64,000 nt of DNA from Bufo bufo. Its lineage: Eukaryota > Chordata > Amphibia > Anura > Bufonidae. A program made the position numbers and the translations under genes. The DNA is taken from contig NC_053392.1 of the NCBI RefSeq assembly GCF_905171765.1, forward strand, positions 503,546,556 through 503,610,555, read 5' to 3'. The notes below the pieces were generated by a model, which saw only the letters and a list, made by a program, of their open reading frames with translations, ran no database searches and had not been told where the DNA came from. Below, piece after piece: positions 22,641-32,444 of this stretch; position 1 is the stretch's first letter, and each line of letters opens with the position of its first letter.

Positions 22641-22876
22641 GGACCCAGGAAATCCTTCAGTCTCCCCCCTACAATGGCGTCATTGTTTGTCCTCGAATTT
22701 GGATTGGGGCTTGAGAAGGAAGCCTCTCCCTCTACCCCCTTTGGGATAAGACCAGCGGCCTGACTTGCCTTTCCCTCTAACAGACTTGTTTTGTCCACCG
22801 TAAGACCGAAAGGACTGGTTCTTTCTAAAGGACCTTTCCTCAGGGAATCCCTTCTTTTTGTCGGCCGCTTTCTCAA
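20792..22876 (-). CDS. DIRS reverse transcriptase/RNase H
   Basis: An unbroken frame of 694 codons. Reverse transcriptase motifs are seen in order: GQGYYSTLFLVRKKEG, the first Asp in CSVDLKDAYLHVPI, FIALPFGISAAPRLF, and the catalytic pair in PYLDDFLII. RNase H follows with ITIFTDASQSGWGAK (Asp), FRELYAVREALLSA (Glu) and VLSDNVTVVSYLKHQGG (Asp). The tail (LIAPFWPKRSWFAPLL) resembles the methylase-like region of DIRS elements. It overlaps the gag frame by about 200 bases and the upstream part of the recombinase frame, the usual DIRS gene overlap. The start codon is not certain. Confidence 0.9.
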   Translation of the reverse strand: MRKRPTKRRDSLRKGPLERTSPFGLTVDKTSLLEGKASQAAGLIPKGVEGEASFSSPNPNSRTNNDAIVGGRLKDFLGPWSLTSRNPWALDIIRQGYRIEFTSLPPPRFVVTKMPTRFSNLNIFQGVQDLVKKGAVIPVPASQRGQGYYSTLFLVRKKEGDFRTIINLKQLNKFILYRKFKMESLRSIVPLIKLGAFMCSVDLKDAYLHVPIHPDHQRFLRFAILDPSNQIRHFQFIALPFGISAAPRLFTKLVIEMIAPLRQEGLNIVPYLDDFLIIADSKELLLSDLEIFLSRLSQLGWIVNESKSMLVPSEKVRFLGVTLDSVTQSTFLPQSKVQSLINKVRHFQRRKGCSVREAMSLLGLLTSCIPSVEWAQAHCRVIQNWLLSHWNKKGSLDSKLPIPGSVKSSLSWWMKEKNLSQGVPWIKSPSITIFTDASQSGWGAKIDKAYFQGTWKHLISAQSSNFRELYAVREALLSARQLIRNQHVKVLSDNVTVVSYLKHQGGTRSRKLQSISEEIFFFAEKELKSISAMHLKGSQNLEADFLSRQVVDHTEWALNPEVFNMLTQRWGLPTIDLFASRRNTKVQTFCSLNAGDHPWRIDAFSLKWCWDLGYAFPPLPLIPRVIQKIQEGRTTVILIAPFWPKRSWFAPLLKLAIDEPVRLPLRGDILYQGPLLHPHPEFLKLTAWILRSPS

Positions 22877-23549
22877 GAATTTCGTCTAGGACCGGCCCGA
22901 ACTTCTTTTTAGAAACTCTATCGCCCGACCAAGACTTCATCCACAAAGCCCGACGAGCTGCATTGGAAAGCCCTGCCTCCTTAGCGCAGAATCTAATAGA
23001 CTCAGCCGATGCATCTGCCAGGAACCCCGTAGCTGATTTAAGTAGCGGGATGGACTGCAAGATTTCTTCCCTGGAGGTCTTACTGCTTAGGTGGTTCTCA
23101 AGCTCTCCTAACCATAAGTACATAGACCTGGCGACAGACGTTGCTGCGATGTTGGTCTTGATGTTAAACATGGAGGCCTCCCAAGCTTTCCTTAAAAGGG
23201 CATCTGTCTTCCGCTCCATAGCGTCTTTCAATTGGGCGGCATCCTCAAACGGCAGGGCAGTTTTTTTATTAACCTTCGCCACCTGCACATCTATTTTAGG
23301 GGTCTCGTCGAACAACTTAGACTGAGAGGGGTCGAACAACAGTCGATTTTTAAATTCTTTGGAAATCCCCAAACGTTTTTCTGGTTCTGACCATTCCTCC
23401 AGAATCATTTGTCTAATGTGTTCGTTTATGGGGAAGACCCTGGATTTTTTCACCTTGAGTCCCCCGAACATTTCGTCCTGAATGGATAAGGACCTAGGGG
23501 TTTCCTCAATCCCCATTGTTGTTCTGACTGCCTTTAATAAGTCACTCAT
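22680..23549 (-). CDS. DIRS gag-like protein (ORF1)
   Basis: 289 codons beginning MSDLLKAVRTTMGIEE. Basic, glycine-rich C-terminus (GKSGRWSYPKGGRGRGFL), typical of nucleic-acid-binding Gag proteins. The middle is helical (DAMERKTDALLRKAWEASMF, ARSMYLWLGELENHL). The position before the reverse transcriptase and the overlap with it fit ORF1 of DIRS elements. Coding may start further upstream, since short acidic and basic frames continue on the same strand to about 24054 (23800-23546: SDPQDEPSRKRPRSR), possibly joined by splicing or frameshift. Confidence 0.75.
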   Translation of the reverse strand: MSDLLKAVRTTMGIEETPRSLSIQDEMFGGLKVKKSRVFPINEHIRQMILEEWSEPEKRLGISKEFKNRLLFDPSQSKLFDETPKIDVQVAKVNKKTALPFEDAAQLKDAMERKTDALLRKAWEASMFNIKTNIAATSVARSMYLWLGELENHLSSKTSREEILQSIPLLKSATGFLADASAESIRFCAKEAGLSNAARRALWMKSWSGDRVSKKKFGPVLDEILEKAADKKKGFPEERSFRKNQSFRSYGGQNKSVRGKGKSGRWSYPKGGRGRGFLLKPQSKFEDKQ

Positions 23550-24488
23550 CTCTTCAGAGGAAAAATAAAATTTATTATTTTCGTATATTTCTCCTTCAGA
23601 GAGAGATCATCCTCCCACTGCATGGAAGTGGAGGCTTTATCGTCGGCATCCTCGGATCCAGAGGTAATGATCCTAGAACGCGGACGCTTGCGAGAGGGCT
23701 CGTCCTGGGGATCAGACTGAGCAACTCTAGCGGCCCTAATTTCTTCCTGAACCACAGATCTGATATTCTCCATAAGGGACGACTGTTCCTGCTGGACCAC
23801 ATCAGAAATACATGCTTTACACAGCTTCTTTCCATATCCCTCAGGCAGTCTTTTAGCACAAGAGATGCAGCGAGGAGGTTTATTAAACTTTTTTTGCGCC
23901 TCTTTAGCCTGAAATAGATATGGAATAGAGGCATCAGAAATAGGCCTAGTAAAAATACAGTGCTATAAGAAAAGCGGACCCCCAGAGGGATACTTACAGG
24001 AGGCAGAGAGGGGGCATCAAGCTCCATAACAGTTTGTATCTCAGGACCTGACATATTCCAAGCAAAGCAATTGCAGTACTCACAGACCTCAGATCGGCGT
24101 TCCCATGGCCGTCCCGCCTTTTATTCAAACTGCTCAGCCTCCTGCGCTTTACTTCCGGGTTGCGTCACATGACCGAACCCGGAAGTGACGTCACTGACGT
24201 CGGCGTGCGCACACGCCGGCCGCACCAGCCCGACCCACAGGGGAGGAGATTGCGGCCCGGGAGCAGGCTCCAGACCAGCCGGAGCGAGGCCTCCCGATAT
24301 CCCCCAGCCCAGCATAAGCACACGGCCGCCGGCGGACTGGGGGAGCTCCGATGAGCTTCAGGTAACCAGGAGACCAGCCTCGGACCCTCCTGGAGACAAA
24401 GAAAAATAAAAAAGGAGACTATTTCCTATCTTCATCTCCCTGCCGTCCGCAGGGAGACTCTTCTCTGACCCTGGCCACAGTGGGGACA

Positions 24489-24604
24489 GGAACACTGAGG
24501 TGTGGTGGCGGGAGGGGGCAATTTAACCTCTTCTCTGTTTCCTGCCCCCACAGAGGTCATGGGTCAATCTCCTTGTGGCCGTCATGGTGATGATATGGGA
24601 AAAA
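24489..24604. repeat. DIRS right terminal inverted repeat
   Basis: Reverse complement of the inner left repeat. Ends GATGATATGGGAAAA, where the host TTAA element resumes. Confidence 0.9.
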
Positions 24605-24789
24605 TGAGATCCATATATAAATTTTGCTCTAAATTTATTGTTCTACATGTCTTTGATAAAAAAAAAATGTTTGGGTAAAAAAAAAATGGTTTGGGTAAAA
24701 GTTATAGCGTTTACAAACTATGGTACAAAAATGTGAATTTCCGCTTTTTGAAGCAGCTCTGACTTTCTGAGCACCTGTCATGTTTCCTG

Positions 24790-26780
24790 AGGTTCTACAA
24801 TGCCCAGACAGTACAAACACCCCACAAATGACCCCATTTCGGAAAGTAGACACCCTAAGGTATTCGCTGATGGGCATAGTGAGTTCATAGAACTTTTTAT
24901 TTTTTGTCACAAGTTAGCGGAAAATGATGATTTTTTTTTCTTTTTTCTTACAAAGTCTCATATTCCACTAACTTGTGACAAAAAATAAAAACTTCCATGA
25001 ACTCACTATGCCCATCAGCGAATACCTTGGGATGTCTTCTTTCCAAAATGGGGTCATTTGTGGGGTAGTTATACTGCCCTGGCATTCTAGGGGCCCAAAT
25101 GTGTGGTAAGGAGTTTGAAATCAAATTCTAAAAAAAATGGCTGGTGAAATCCGAAAGGTGCTCTTTGGAATGTGGGCCCCTTTGCCCACCTAGGCTGCAA
25201 AAAAAAGTGTCACACATGTGGTATCTCCGGAGAAGTTGGGGAATGTGTTTTGGGGTGTCATTTTACATATACCCATGCTGGGTGAGAGAAATATCTTGGC
25301 AAAAGACAACTTTGTATAAAAAAAATTGTAAAAGTTGTCTTTTGCCAAGATATTTCTCTCACCCAGCATGGGTATATGTAAAATGACACCCCAAAACACA
25401 TTCCCCAACTTCTCCTGAATACGGAGATACCACATGTGTGACACTTTTTTGCAGCCTAGGTGGGCAAAGGGGCCCATATTCCAAAGAGCACCTTTCGGAT
25501 TTCACTGGTCATTTTTTTACAGAATTTGATTTCAAACTCCTTACTACACATTTGGGCCCCTAGAATGCCAGGGCAGTATAACTACCCCACAAGTGACCCC
25601 ATTTTGGAAAGAAGACACCCCAAGGTATTCGCTGATGGGCATAGTGAGTTCATGGAAGTTTTTATTTTTTGTCACAAGTTAGTGGAATATGAGACTTTGT
25701 AAGAAAGAAAAAAAATAAATAATTTTCCACTAACTTGTGACAAAAAAATAAAAACTTCCATGAACTCACTATGCCCCTCACGGAATACCTTGGGGTGTCT
25801 TCTTTCCAAAATGGGGTCACTTGTGGGTTAGTTATACTGCCCTGGCATTTTCCAGGGGCCCTAATGTGTGGTAAGTAGGTAAATGATCTGTGAAATCCTA
25901 AAGGTGCTCTTTGGAATATGGGCCCCTTTGCCCACCTAGGCTGCAAAAAAGTGTCACACATGTGGTATCGCCGTATTCAGGAGAAGTTGGGGAATGTGTT
26001 TTGGGGTGTCATTTTACATATACCCATGCTGGGTGAGAGAAATATCTTGGCAAAAGACAACTTTTCCCATTTTTTTTATACAAAGTTGGCATTTGACCAA
26101 GATATTTCTCTCACCCAGCATGGGTATATGTAAAATGACACCCCAAAACACATTCCCCAACTTCTCCTGAGTACGGCGATACCAGATGTGTGACACTTTT
26201 TTGCAGCCTAGATGCGCAAAGGTGCCCAAATTCCTTTTAGGAGGGCATTTTTAGACATTTGGATACCAGACTTCTTCTCACGCTTTGGGGCCCCTAGAAT
26301 GCCAGGGCAGTATAAATACCCCACATGTGACCCCATTTTGGAAAGAAGACACCCCAAGGTATTCAATGAGGGGCATGGCGAGTTCATAGAAATTTTTTTT
26401 TTTTGGCACAAGTTAGCGGAAATTAATATATATATTTTTTTTTCTCACAAAGTCTCCCTTTCCGCTAACTTGGGACAAAATTTCAATCTTTCATGGACTC
26501 AATATGCCCCTCACGGAATACCTGGGGGTGTCTTCTTTCCGAAATGGGGTCACATGTGGGGTATTTATACTGCCCTGGCATTCTAGGGGCCCTAAAGCGT
26601 GAGAAGAAGTCTGGAATATAAATGTCTAAAAAATTTTACGCATTTGGATTCCGTGAGGGGTATGGTGAGTTCATGTGAGATTTAATTTTTTGACACAAGT
26701 TAGTGGAATATGAGACTTTGTAAGAAAAAAAAATATATAATTCCGCTAACTTGGGCCAAAAAAATGTCTGAATGGAGCCT
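24790..26780. repeat. Array of six alternating hairpins
   Basis: Complementary blocks follow each other with hairpin centres near 24945, 25325, 25707, 26075, 26435 and 26735. Two hairpin types alternate over the first four centres. One is built on ACAAGTTAG...CTAACTTGT with GTGAGTTCAT and CCCCATTTTGGAAAG. The other is built on GAGAGAAATATCTTGGCAAA with TTTGCCAAGATATTTCTCTC and GGGGAATGTGTTTTGGGGTG. The shared blocks match at about 90-95 percent. The stretch lies inside the TTAA element and has no genes. Open frames on both strands are mirror translations of these blocks. Confidence 0.88.
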
Positions 26781-27415
26781 TACAGAGGGGTGATCAATGA
26801 CAGGGGGGGGGGTGATCAGAGAGTCTATATGGGGTGATCACCCCCCTGTAAGGCTCCATTCAGATGTCCTTATGTGTTTTGCGGATCCGATCCATGTATC
26901 CGTGGATCCGTAAAAATCATACGGACATCTGAATGCAGCCTGACAGGGGGGTGATCAATGACAGGGGGGGGGGGGGGGGTGATCAATGACAGGGGGGTGA
27001 TCAGGGAGTCTATATGGGGTGATCTGGAAGGCTCCAGGGAGACGCCTGTATGTGTTTTGCGGATCCGATCCATCTATTAGTGGAGCCGTAAAAATCATGC
27101 GGACGTCTGAATGGAGCTTTACAGGGGGGTGTCCAATGACAGGGGGGTAATCAGGGAGTCTATATGGGGTGATCACCACAGTCATTGATCACGCCCCTGT
27201 AAGGCTCCATTCAGACGTCCGTATGCGTTTTGCGGATCCGATCCATCTATCAGTGGATCCGTAAAAATCATGTGGACATCTGAATGGAGCTTTACAGGGG
27301 GTTGATCAATGACAGGGGTGTAATCAATGACAGGGGGGTGATCAGGGAGTCTATATGGGGTGATCAGGGGTGAATAAGGGGTTAATAAGTGACAGGGGGG
27401 GGGGGGGGGGGTGTA
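26776..27415. repeat. G-rich tandem repeat, about 160-175 bp, four units
   Basis: Units near 26776, 26934, 27114 and 27290 contain CAGGGGGGTGATCAATGACA, GAGTCTATATGGGGTGATCA, and TTTTGCGGATCCGATCCAT with a CCATTCAGA.GTCC segment. Runs of up to about 18 G lie at 26964-26980 and 27396-27411. Part of the TTAA element. Confidence 0.88.
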
Positions 27416-27419
27416 GTGT

Positions 27420-27615
27420 AGTGGTGCTTGGTGCAACATATTACTGAGCTACCTGTGTCCTCTGGTGGTCGATCCAAACAAAGGGGACCACCAGAGGACC
27501 AGGTAGCAGGTATATTAGACGCTGTTATCAAAACAGCGTCTAATATACCTGTTAGGGGTTAAAAAAAAACACATCTCCAGCCTGCCAGCGAACGATTGCC
27601 GCTGGCAGGCTGGAG
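27420..27615. repeat. Short hairpins at the right end of the TTAA element
   Basis: Three inverted pairs are visible: CCTCTGGTGGTC/GACCACCAGAGG, AGACGCTGTT/AACAGCGTCT, and CCAGCCTGCCAGCG/CGCTGGCAGGCTGG. They are probably structural parts of the terminus. Confidence 0.8.
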
Positions 27616-28298
27616 ATCCACTCGCTTACCTTCCGATCCTGTGAGCGTGCGCGCGTTCACAGGAAATCTCGCGTCTCGCGAGATGACGCGTATATGCGTG
27701 ATTGTGCGCAGCGCTGCTACCTCCGGAACGCGAATCTGCGTTAGGCGGTCCGGAGGTGGTTAAATGTACTTGGTGGTAGCTTGTGCTGGCGCACCACAAG
27801 CCACAAAATAGCCGCTGATCACCCCAGAAAAAAAGTGACTGAAAAACGCTCTGGGCAGCCTAAAAACACTGAGCAATTGAATAGCAGCAGTTCAATGATC
27901 CACAGCTGGAGATCGATCACTGAATTAAGTCTTTTGGAGGAGTTAATCTGCCTAATCTCGCCCTAACGTCGCAGCTGCAACCTCTCCCTATGCTTGAATC
28001 AGCAGAGTGACGTGCAGCGCTACGTGACCCAAGCTTATATAGAGGCTGGGTCACATGCTGCACTGGCCTATAACAGCCATTCCAATAGTAGGCATGGCTG
28101 TGATGGCCTCTTGGGGCAAGTAGTATGACGCTTGTTGATTGGCTGCTTTGCAGCCTTTAAAAAAGCGCCAAGAAAGCGCCGAACACCGAACCCGGACTTT
28201 TACGAAAATGTTCGGGTTCGGGTCCGTGTCACGGACACCCCAAAATTCGGTACAAACCCGAACTATACAGTTCGGGTTCGCTCATCCCTAGTTAGCAG

Positions 28299-28512
28299 GA
28301 ATAGTAGCATGGTACAATATAGTTTTATATGAAACGGTGTCCCTGATTTTTTTTTTATTTCTTGCATAAGAAAAGCAGGTAGTAACTACGACAGACACGT
28401 CAGTAGAGGTGACAGGTCTTCTAAATATATGTAACTAATATAATGCTATGATAAAGAATTGTTTCTATCTAGAGTTTCTCCAGTCTTGTATATCCTTTCA
28501 TTATAATAACCA
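28299..28512. repeat. Right arm of the large foldback element
   Basis: Reverse complement of 12617-12828. It begins immediately after the hAT target duplication at 28291-28298 and is bounded on the right by the hAT copy at 28514. Confidence 0.9.
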
Positions 28513-28513
28513 T

Positions 28514-29460
28514 TAGGGATCGACCAATATTGATTTTTTAGAGCCAATAATCGGTGAACTTTTAGGCCGTTATACCTCTGTGACATAGCAAGGGGTTTTG
28601 TTTGGGAGGGCAGGTATTTTCCTCCCAACATGGGCGGAGTCTCTGTTTTGGGATCTGAAGCATGGTGCGGAGCTGGAAGGCTGAGAGCCGCATGCTGGGA
28701 AACAGGCCCCCTAAAGCCTACTGTGAACGGCCGGGGATAAAACGGCTAGAAAGGCGACGTGTCTGTTCTATGGACTTTTCATTGTGTGAATTAACACCAA
28801 GACTAATAAGTCGTTTTTCTTTTGCCTTTTGTGTGAATAAACACTGACATTTTGATTTTACGAACTTGTTTTGCCTCTGTACTGTGTCCGCTTACCCTTC
28901 CTACCAGAGCAAATCCTCACACCTCATAATATATATTATATTAGTTGGTAGTCACTGAGGGGGTGGAAATTTGCATTTGGCTCTAGTATATTATAAATGT
29001 AAATTATAAATGAATGAAGCCCTTAGTTAGTAGTCAATTTATAATTTACATTTATAATATACTAGTGTCAAATGCCAATTTCCCCCCCCCCCCCCCCCAC
29101 TGACTTTATTAACCCCTATCAGACCTTTATTGACGCCTATCAGACCTCAGATGAATACCTCTTCATCTCCGGGTCTGGCGTCTCGCTCCCCTGTGTTCTC
29201 CGGCCCGCGCTGCACTGTCACCTGACAGTGTACAGCGCCAGGTCATAGTGCGTACGTCCCGACGCTGTATAGGTTCAGGACAGTACAGCGCGGGCCCCAT
29301 CAAAAAAGACCAGGGAGGCTGAGTATCGGAAGCGCTCACTAGTATTCACTTTATATGCATTATCGGTATATCGGCAAGGTTAGATGCCGATACCGATAAT
29401 GTACAAAATCCTGAATATCGGCCGATAATATCGGTACTTCCGATAATCGGTCGATCCCTA
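28514..29460. mobile_element. hAT-type transposon, non-autonomous, 947 bp
   Basis: Ends TAGGGATCGACCAATATTGA and, read inversely, TAGGGATCGACCGATTATCG. The flanks are an exact 8-bp duplication ATAACCAT (28506-28513 and 29461-29468). The inside has the inverted pair TATAATTTACATTTATAATA and a poly-C run at about 29082-29098. It contains no transposase. Confidence 0.93.
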
Positions 29461-29521
29461 ATAACCATTATAATTATAATAGTCTGTGGAGTACAAGTAT
29501 TTTTGTGGTGAACCTAGAGCT

Positions 29522-29674
29522 GTGATGGCTAACCTCTGGCACTCCAGCTGTGGTAAAACTATGACTCCCAAGATGTACACTTGCTCGGCTGTTCTCAGAA
29601 CTCCATAGAAATGAATAGAGCATGCTGGGAGTCATAGTTTCACTACAGCTGCAGTGCCGGAGGTTAGCCATCAC
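29522..29674. mobile_element. Short palindromic MITE (GTGATGGCTAACC)
   Basis: Left GTGATGGCTAACCTC returns as GAGGTTAGCCATCAC. The middle holds ATGACTCCCA and TGGGAGTCAT. Related copies lie at 37806-37945 and 55748-55892. Confidence 0.85.
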
Positions 29675-30424
29675 GGCCCTGAGGGTATAAGGAATGGTGG
29701 GCAGCAGGCAGCAGATTTATTACGGGGGCTCAGGCTGGATGATAAGTCTGGTGCAAGGATAACACTTTTCTCTGACTCTATAACAACTATTGGTTGGCTT
29801 AGGGCTCATGCCCAGCCGTGCCTGTATTGCGGCCTGCAAACAGTGGGTCCGCAATATATGGTCCCTAGCTGTTTGTGCACAACATCACGGATGTGGACCC
29901 ATGAAACCCCGCTGAAGCACACCGTAGTGCCTCCGCACTGCAAAAAAAATAGAACTTGTTCTATTGCTTTGCGGTGCGAATGGATCATTGACCCATTCCA
30001 GCGGAAACCACATGGATGTTGCCCTGCATTGGGGACTGTGGCGCGAAATGTTGCAGCTTAGGCCCTGCCCCCTTTCCCACTAAGCTCCACTCCCTTTGTC
30101 GAGCAAGTCGGAAAAAAAGGTAGAAACCGTAACTATGCCAATTAGTGCCAATTTTTAGACAGATCCTAGGTGCAGACACAGTAAATCTGGACTACTGTGT
30201 GCCCTTATTCTAAGCTTCACAGGATTCTGTGGCACATCTTCCTACATGTGGCTCTGCCATGTACATGACACCTGGGCTTAGTTTGTGCTTTACTGAGAAC
30301 TTTTTCCTCTGCATGTGTACAGGCCATAAAATGGAACCCTGATATGCATGGATGGACCTAATATGGCACACATTGCCACTTCCACATGGGTCGTGGCTCA
30401 GCGTTCTGAAAGCCACTTCTGCTT
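29675..30424. other. Gene-free stretch with no clear element
   Basis: No protein-like frame. Short palindromes near 29840-29930 (CTGCAAACAGTGGGTCCGCAA) look like old MITE pieces. Confidence 0.3.
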
Positions 30425-31195
30425 AGGGCTCTTTCACACCTGCGTTGTTCTGTTCCGGCATAGAGTTCCGTCGTCGGGGCTCTATGCCGGAAGAATCCTG
30501 ATCAGTTTTATCCTAATGCATTCTGAATGGAGAGAAATCCGTTCAGGATGCATCAGGATGTCTTCAGTTCCAGAACGGAACGTTTTTTGGCCGGAGAAAA
30601 TACCGCAGCATGCTGCGCTTTTTGCTCCGGTCAAAAATCTTGAACACTTGCCGCAAGGCCGGATCCGGAATTAATGCCCATTGAAAGGCATTAATCCGGA
30701 TCCGGCCTTAAGCTAAACGTCGTTTCGGCGCATTACCGGATCCGACGTTTAGCTTTTTCTGAATGGTTACCATGGCTCCCAGGACGCTAAAGTCCTGGCA
30801 GCCATGGTAAAGTGTAGTGGGGAGTGGGGGAGCAGTGTACTTACCGTCCGTGCGGCTCCCGGGGCGCTCCAGAGTGACGTCAGGGCGCTCCACGCACATG
30901 GGTGATGTGATCACATGGATCACGTCATCCATGCGCATGGGGCGCTCTGACGTCATTCTGGAGCGCCCCGGGGGCCGCACGGACTGTAAGTATACCGCTC
31001 CGGCGCTCCCCACTACTACTATGGCAGCCAGGACTTTAATAGCGTCCTGGGTGCCATAGTAACACTGAACGCATTTTGAAGACGGATCCGTCTTCAAATG
31101 CTTTCAGTTCACTTGCGTTGTTACGGATCCGGCGGGCACCTCCGGCAAATGGAGTGCACGACGGATCCGGACAACGCAAGTGTGAAAGAGGCCTT
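30425..31195. mobile_element. MITE with CTCTTTCACACCTGCG ends
   Basis: AGGGCTCTTTCACACCTGCG at the left returns as CGCAAGTGTGAAAGAGGCCT at the right. The interior is self-complementary around 30930 (GACGTCA, GGAGCGCCC, CCATGG). It belongs to the group of elements with TTTCACAC ends seen again at 63971. Confidence 0.85.
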
Positions 31196-31677
31196 AGTTG
31201 TTTAATAAGGAAGCATGGGCAAAACTAAGCATTTTCTGTTTAAGAGACAGTGTACATAGAATTGGTGTTCTTGCAAGGTCCTGAAGGAAATTACATCCAA
31301 TAAGTAAAGGAAAGATCTCGGTTCAGGACTTTTCATCAGTTAACAGAAGTAGAGGGCAGAGAGATCGGCTTTATTTGGAAAACCCAACAGACCCAAGATA
31401 AATAAATTTAAATTGATACTGGGCTTCACCAGTTGGGGGCTTGACCCTACAGTCTGACAATGTCCAATTCGTGCTGACAGAGTCAGACTGTAAAGGTACA
31501 CAGCCCTTTGACAAGGAGAACGGTAACACCCAGTTGTCAACTTATTCAAAAATATTCAGGAGGAACAACAGAGGAATGGCACAATGTCAGGAGAGGTAAA
31601 AGGTCCTCGTTAAAATGGTGGTGGTCAGTCTGAATCTACCAAAAGTTCTCTATGAATGGCTGAGGATACAGTAGGCC

Positions 31678-31683
31678 TTTATT
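31678..31683 (-). terminator. NANP: Candidate NANP polyadenylation signal
   Basis: AATAAA on the minus strand, 126 bases after the NANP stop. Another AATAAA lies near 31370. Neither is confirmed by transcript data. Confidence 0.4.
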
Positions 31684-31808
31684 AGTACGGATCAACTGTC
31701 TTGTCCTTTCCCGCAGTTTTGTAAAACAGTACATGAGATATGCAGTACATCTTTAAGAATGTCCAAGTACATGAAGTTCACGGTTTTGCTCCCAATGTAG
31801 GTGGTAAC

Positions 31809-32444
31809 CTACTGTAAACTCCCTAGGACCTCCGGCAGGTGCGTTATACAAGTAATGATATAGTGAGGGGTGGGCTTTGGGTTGCATTTGACATCTGAAT
31901 TTTTATTTAACCAAATAGTTGCCTTTAGTCCAGCATTCAGTCCTCCGAGAATATCGGTATCCAGGTTGTCACCTACCATCACACAGTCCTCTGGTTTCAC
32001 CTGCACAAGGTTACAGCAATGAAGGAAAATAGAAGGTGCTGGCTTCTCTTCGGCATGTTCTCCTCCCACCACAACTGCATCAAAGTACGGACTGACCTCA
32101 CAAGCCTGGATCTTCTCTCTCTGCACCTGCCGGTTTCCATTGGTGAGCAGCACCAGGCTGGCTGATTTGCGGAGCTCTCGCAGCATATTCTTGGTACTTT
32201 CTGGCAGTGTCATGAGTTGTAGGCGCTTTGTTTTCCAACGATTATAACATTCTCTGGCGAAGTCCTTGTGATCTCCGGGTCTTATGTCCTGCATGGAGGT
32301 TTCAAAATGTGAAACCCGGAGGTCATCAATGGTCATTTCGGAGGAACCAAGAGTCTCATGGACAAGTTTTTTTTGGAAGTGTTTACATATAATGTGGGCT
32401 TCCTCTTCACTGAACTGGTTTTTGTCTACCAGTAATTTTATTAC
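31809..32444 (-). CDS. NANP: NANP coding exon 2
   Basis: 212 codons with TAA/TAG-type stop at 31809. It starts after ttttttacag-like acceptor sequence with VIKLLVDKNQ and carries HAD motifs II, III and IV. Confidence 0.95.
   Translation of the reverse strand, partial: VIKLLVDKNQFSEEEAHIICKHFQKKLVHETLGSSEMTIDDLRVSHFETSMQDIRPGDHKDFARECYNRWKTKRLQLMTLPESTKNMLRELRKSASLVLLTNGNRQVQREKIQACEVSPYFDAVVVGGEHAEEKPAPSIFLHCCNLVQVKPEDCVMVGDNLDTDILGGLNAGLKATIWLNKNSDVKCNPKPTPHYIITCITHLPEVLGSLQ

Larger units (their letters stand above)
19432..24604 (-). mobile_element. DIRS-like tyrosine-recombinase retrotransposon
   Basis: Minus-strand element with gag-like, reverse transcriptase/RNase H and tyrosine recombinase frames. 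The ends are inverted repeats (19473-19569 against 24489-24586, with CATGACGGCCACAAGGAG and GGAACACTGAGGTGTGGTGG). Each end has a distinct outer extension. Inside the 3' end, 19674-19757 holds the internal complementary region, which is complementary to both extensions. This is the layout of DIRS1-like elements, which replicate through a circle. There is no target duplication. It sits in the TTAA element, whose sequence continues across at runs of A. Confidence 0.93.
19162..27759. mobile_element. TTAA-target transposon (piggyBac/Kolobok-like), non-autonomous
   Basis: The left end CCACCTCAGCCCC and right end GGTCCGGAGGTGG form short inverted termini with TTAA at 19158-19161 and 27760-27763. 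Apart from the DIRS element at about 19432-24604 it carries no protein gene. The remaining 3.4 kb are hairpin arrays and tandem repeats. TTAA targets are used by piggyBac and Kolobok transposons. Without a transposase I cannot choose between them. Confidence 0.75.
13245..28290 (-). mobile_element. hAT transposon with nested insertions (15 kb)
   Basis: The left end TAGAGTTGAGCGAAC and right end GTTCGCTCATCCCTA are inverted. The 8-bp sequence GTTAGCAG flanks both ends (13237-13244 and 28291-28298), as expected for hAT. Only one transposase gene of this family lies within, at 14165-17551 on the minus strand. Positions 18470-27763 are later TTAA insertions. The hAT sequence reads across them: GATGGTTAAATGCACTTGATG before the break matches the GGTTAAATGTACTTGGTGG produced by rejoining. 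Without inserts the element is about 5.75 kb, a normal autonomous size. Confidence 0.92.

Noticed and set aside
24635..26586. Several 70-124 codon frames with shared words (FCHKLVE, GPFAHLGCKK)
   Set aside because: They occur on both strands with equal likeness because of the alternating inverted blocks, so they are not genes.
26870..27439. Proline-rich frames (PPVIDHPPV) on the minus strand
   Set aside because: Produced by the GGGGGGTGATCAATGACA tandem repeat.
27430..27620. Possible CRISPR-like direct repeats
   Set aside because: The repeats are inverted pairs in a eukaryotic transposon end, without spacers or cas genes.
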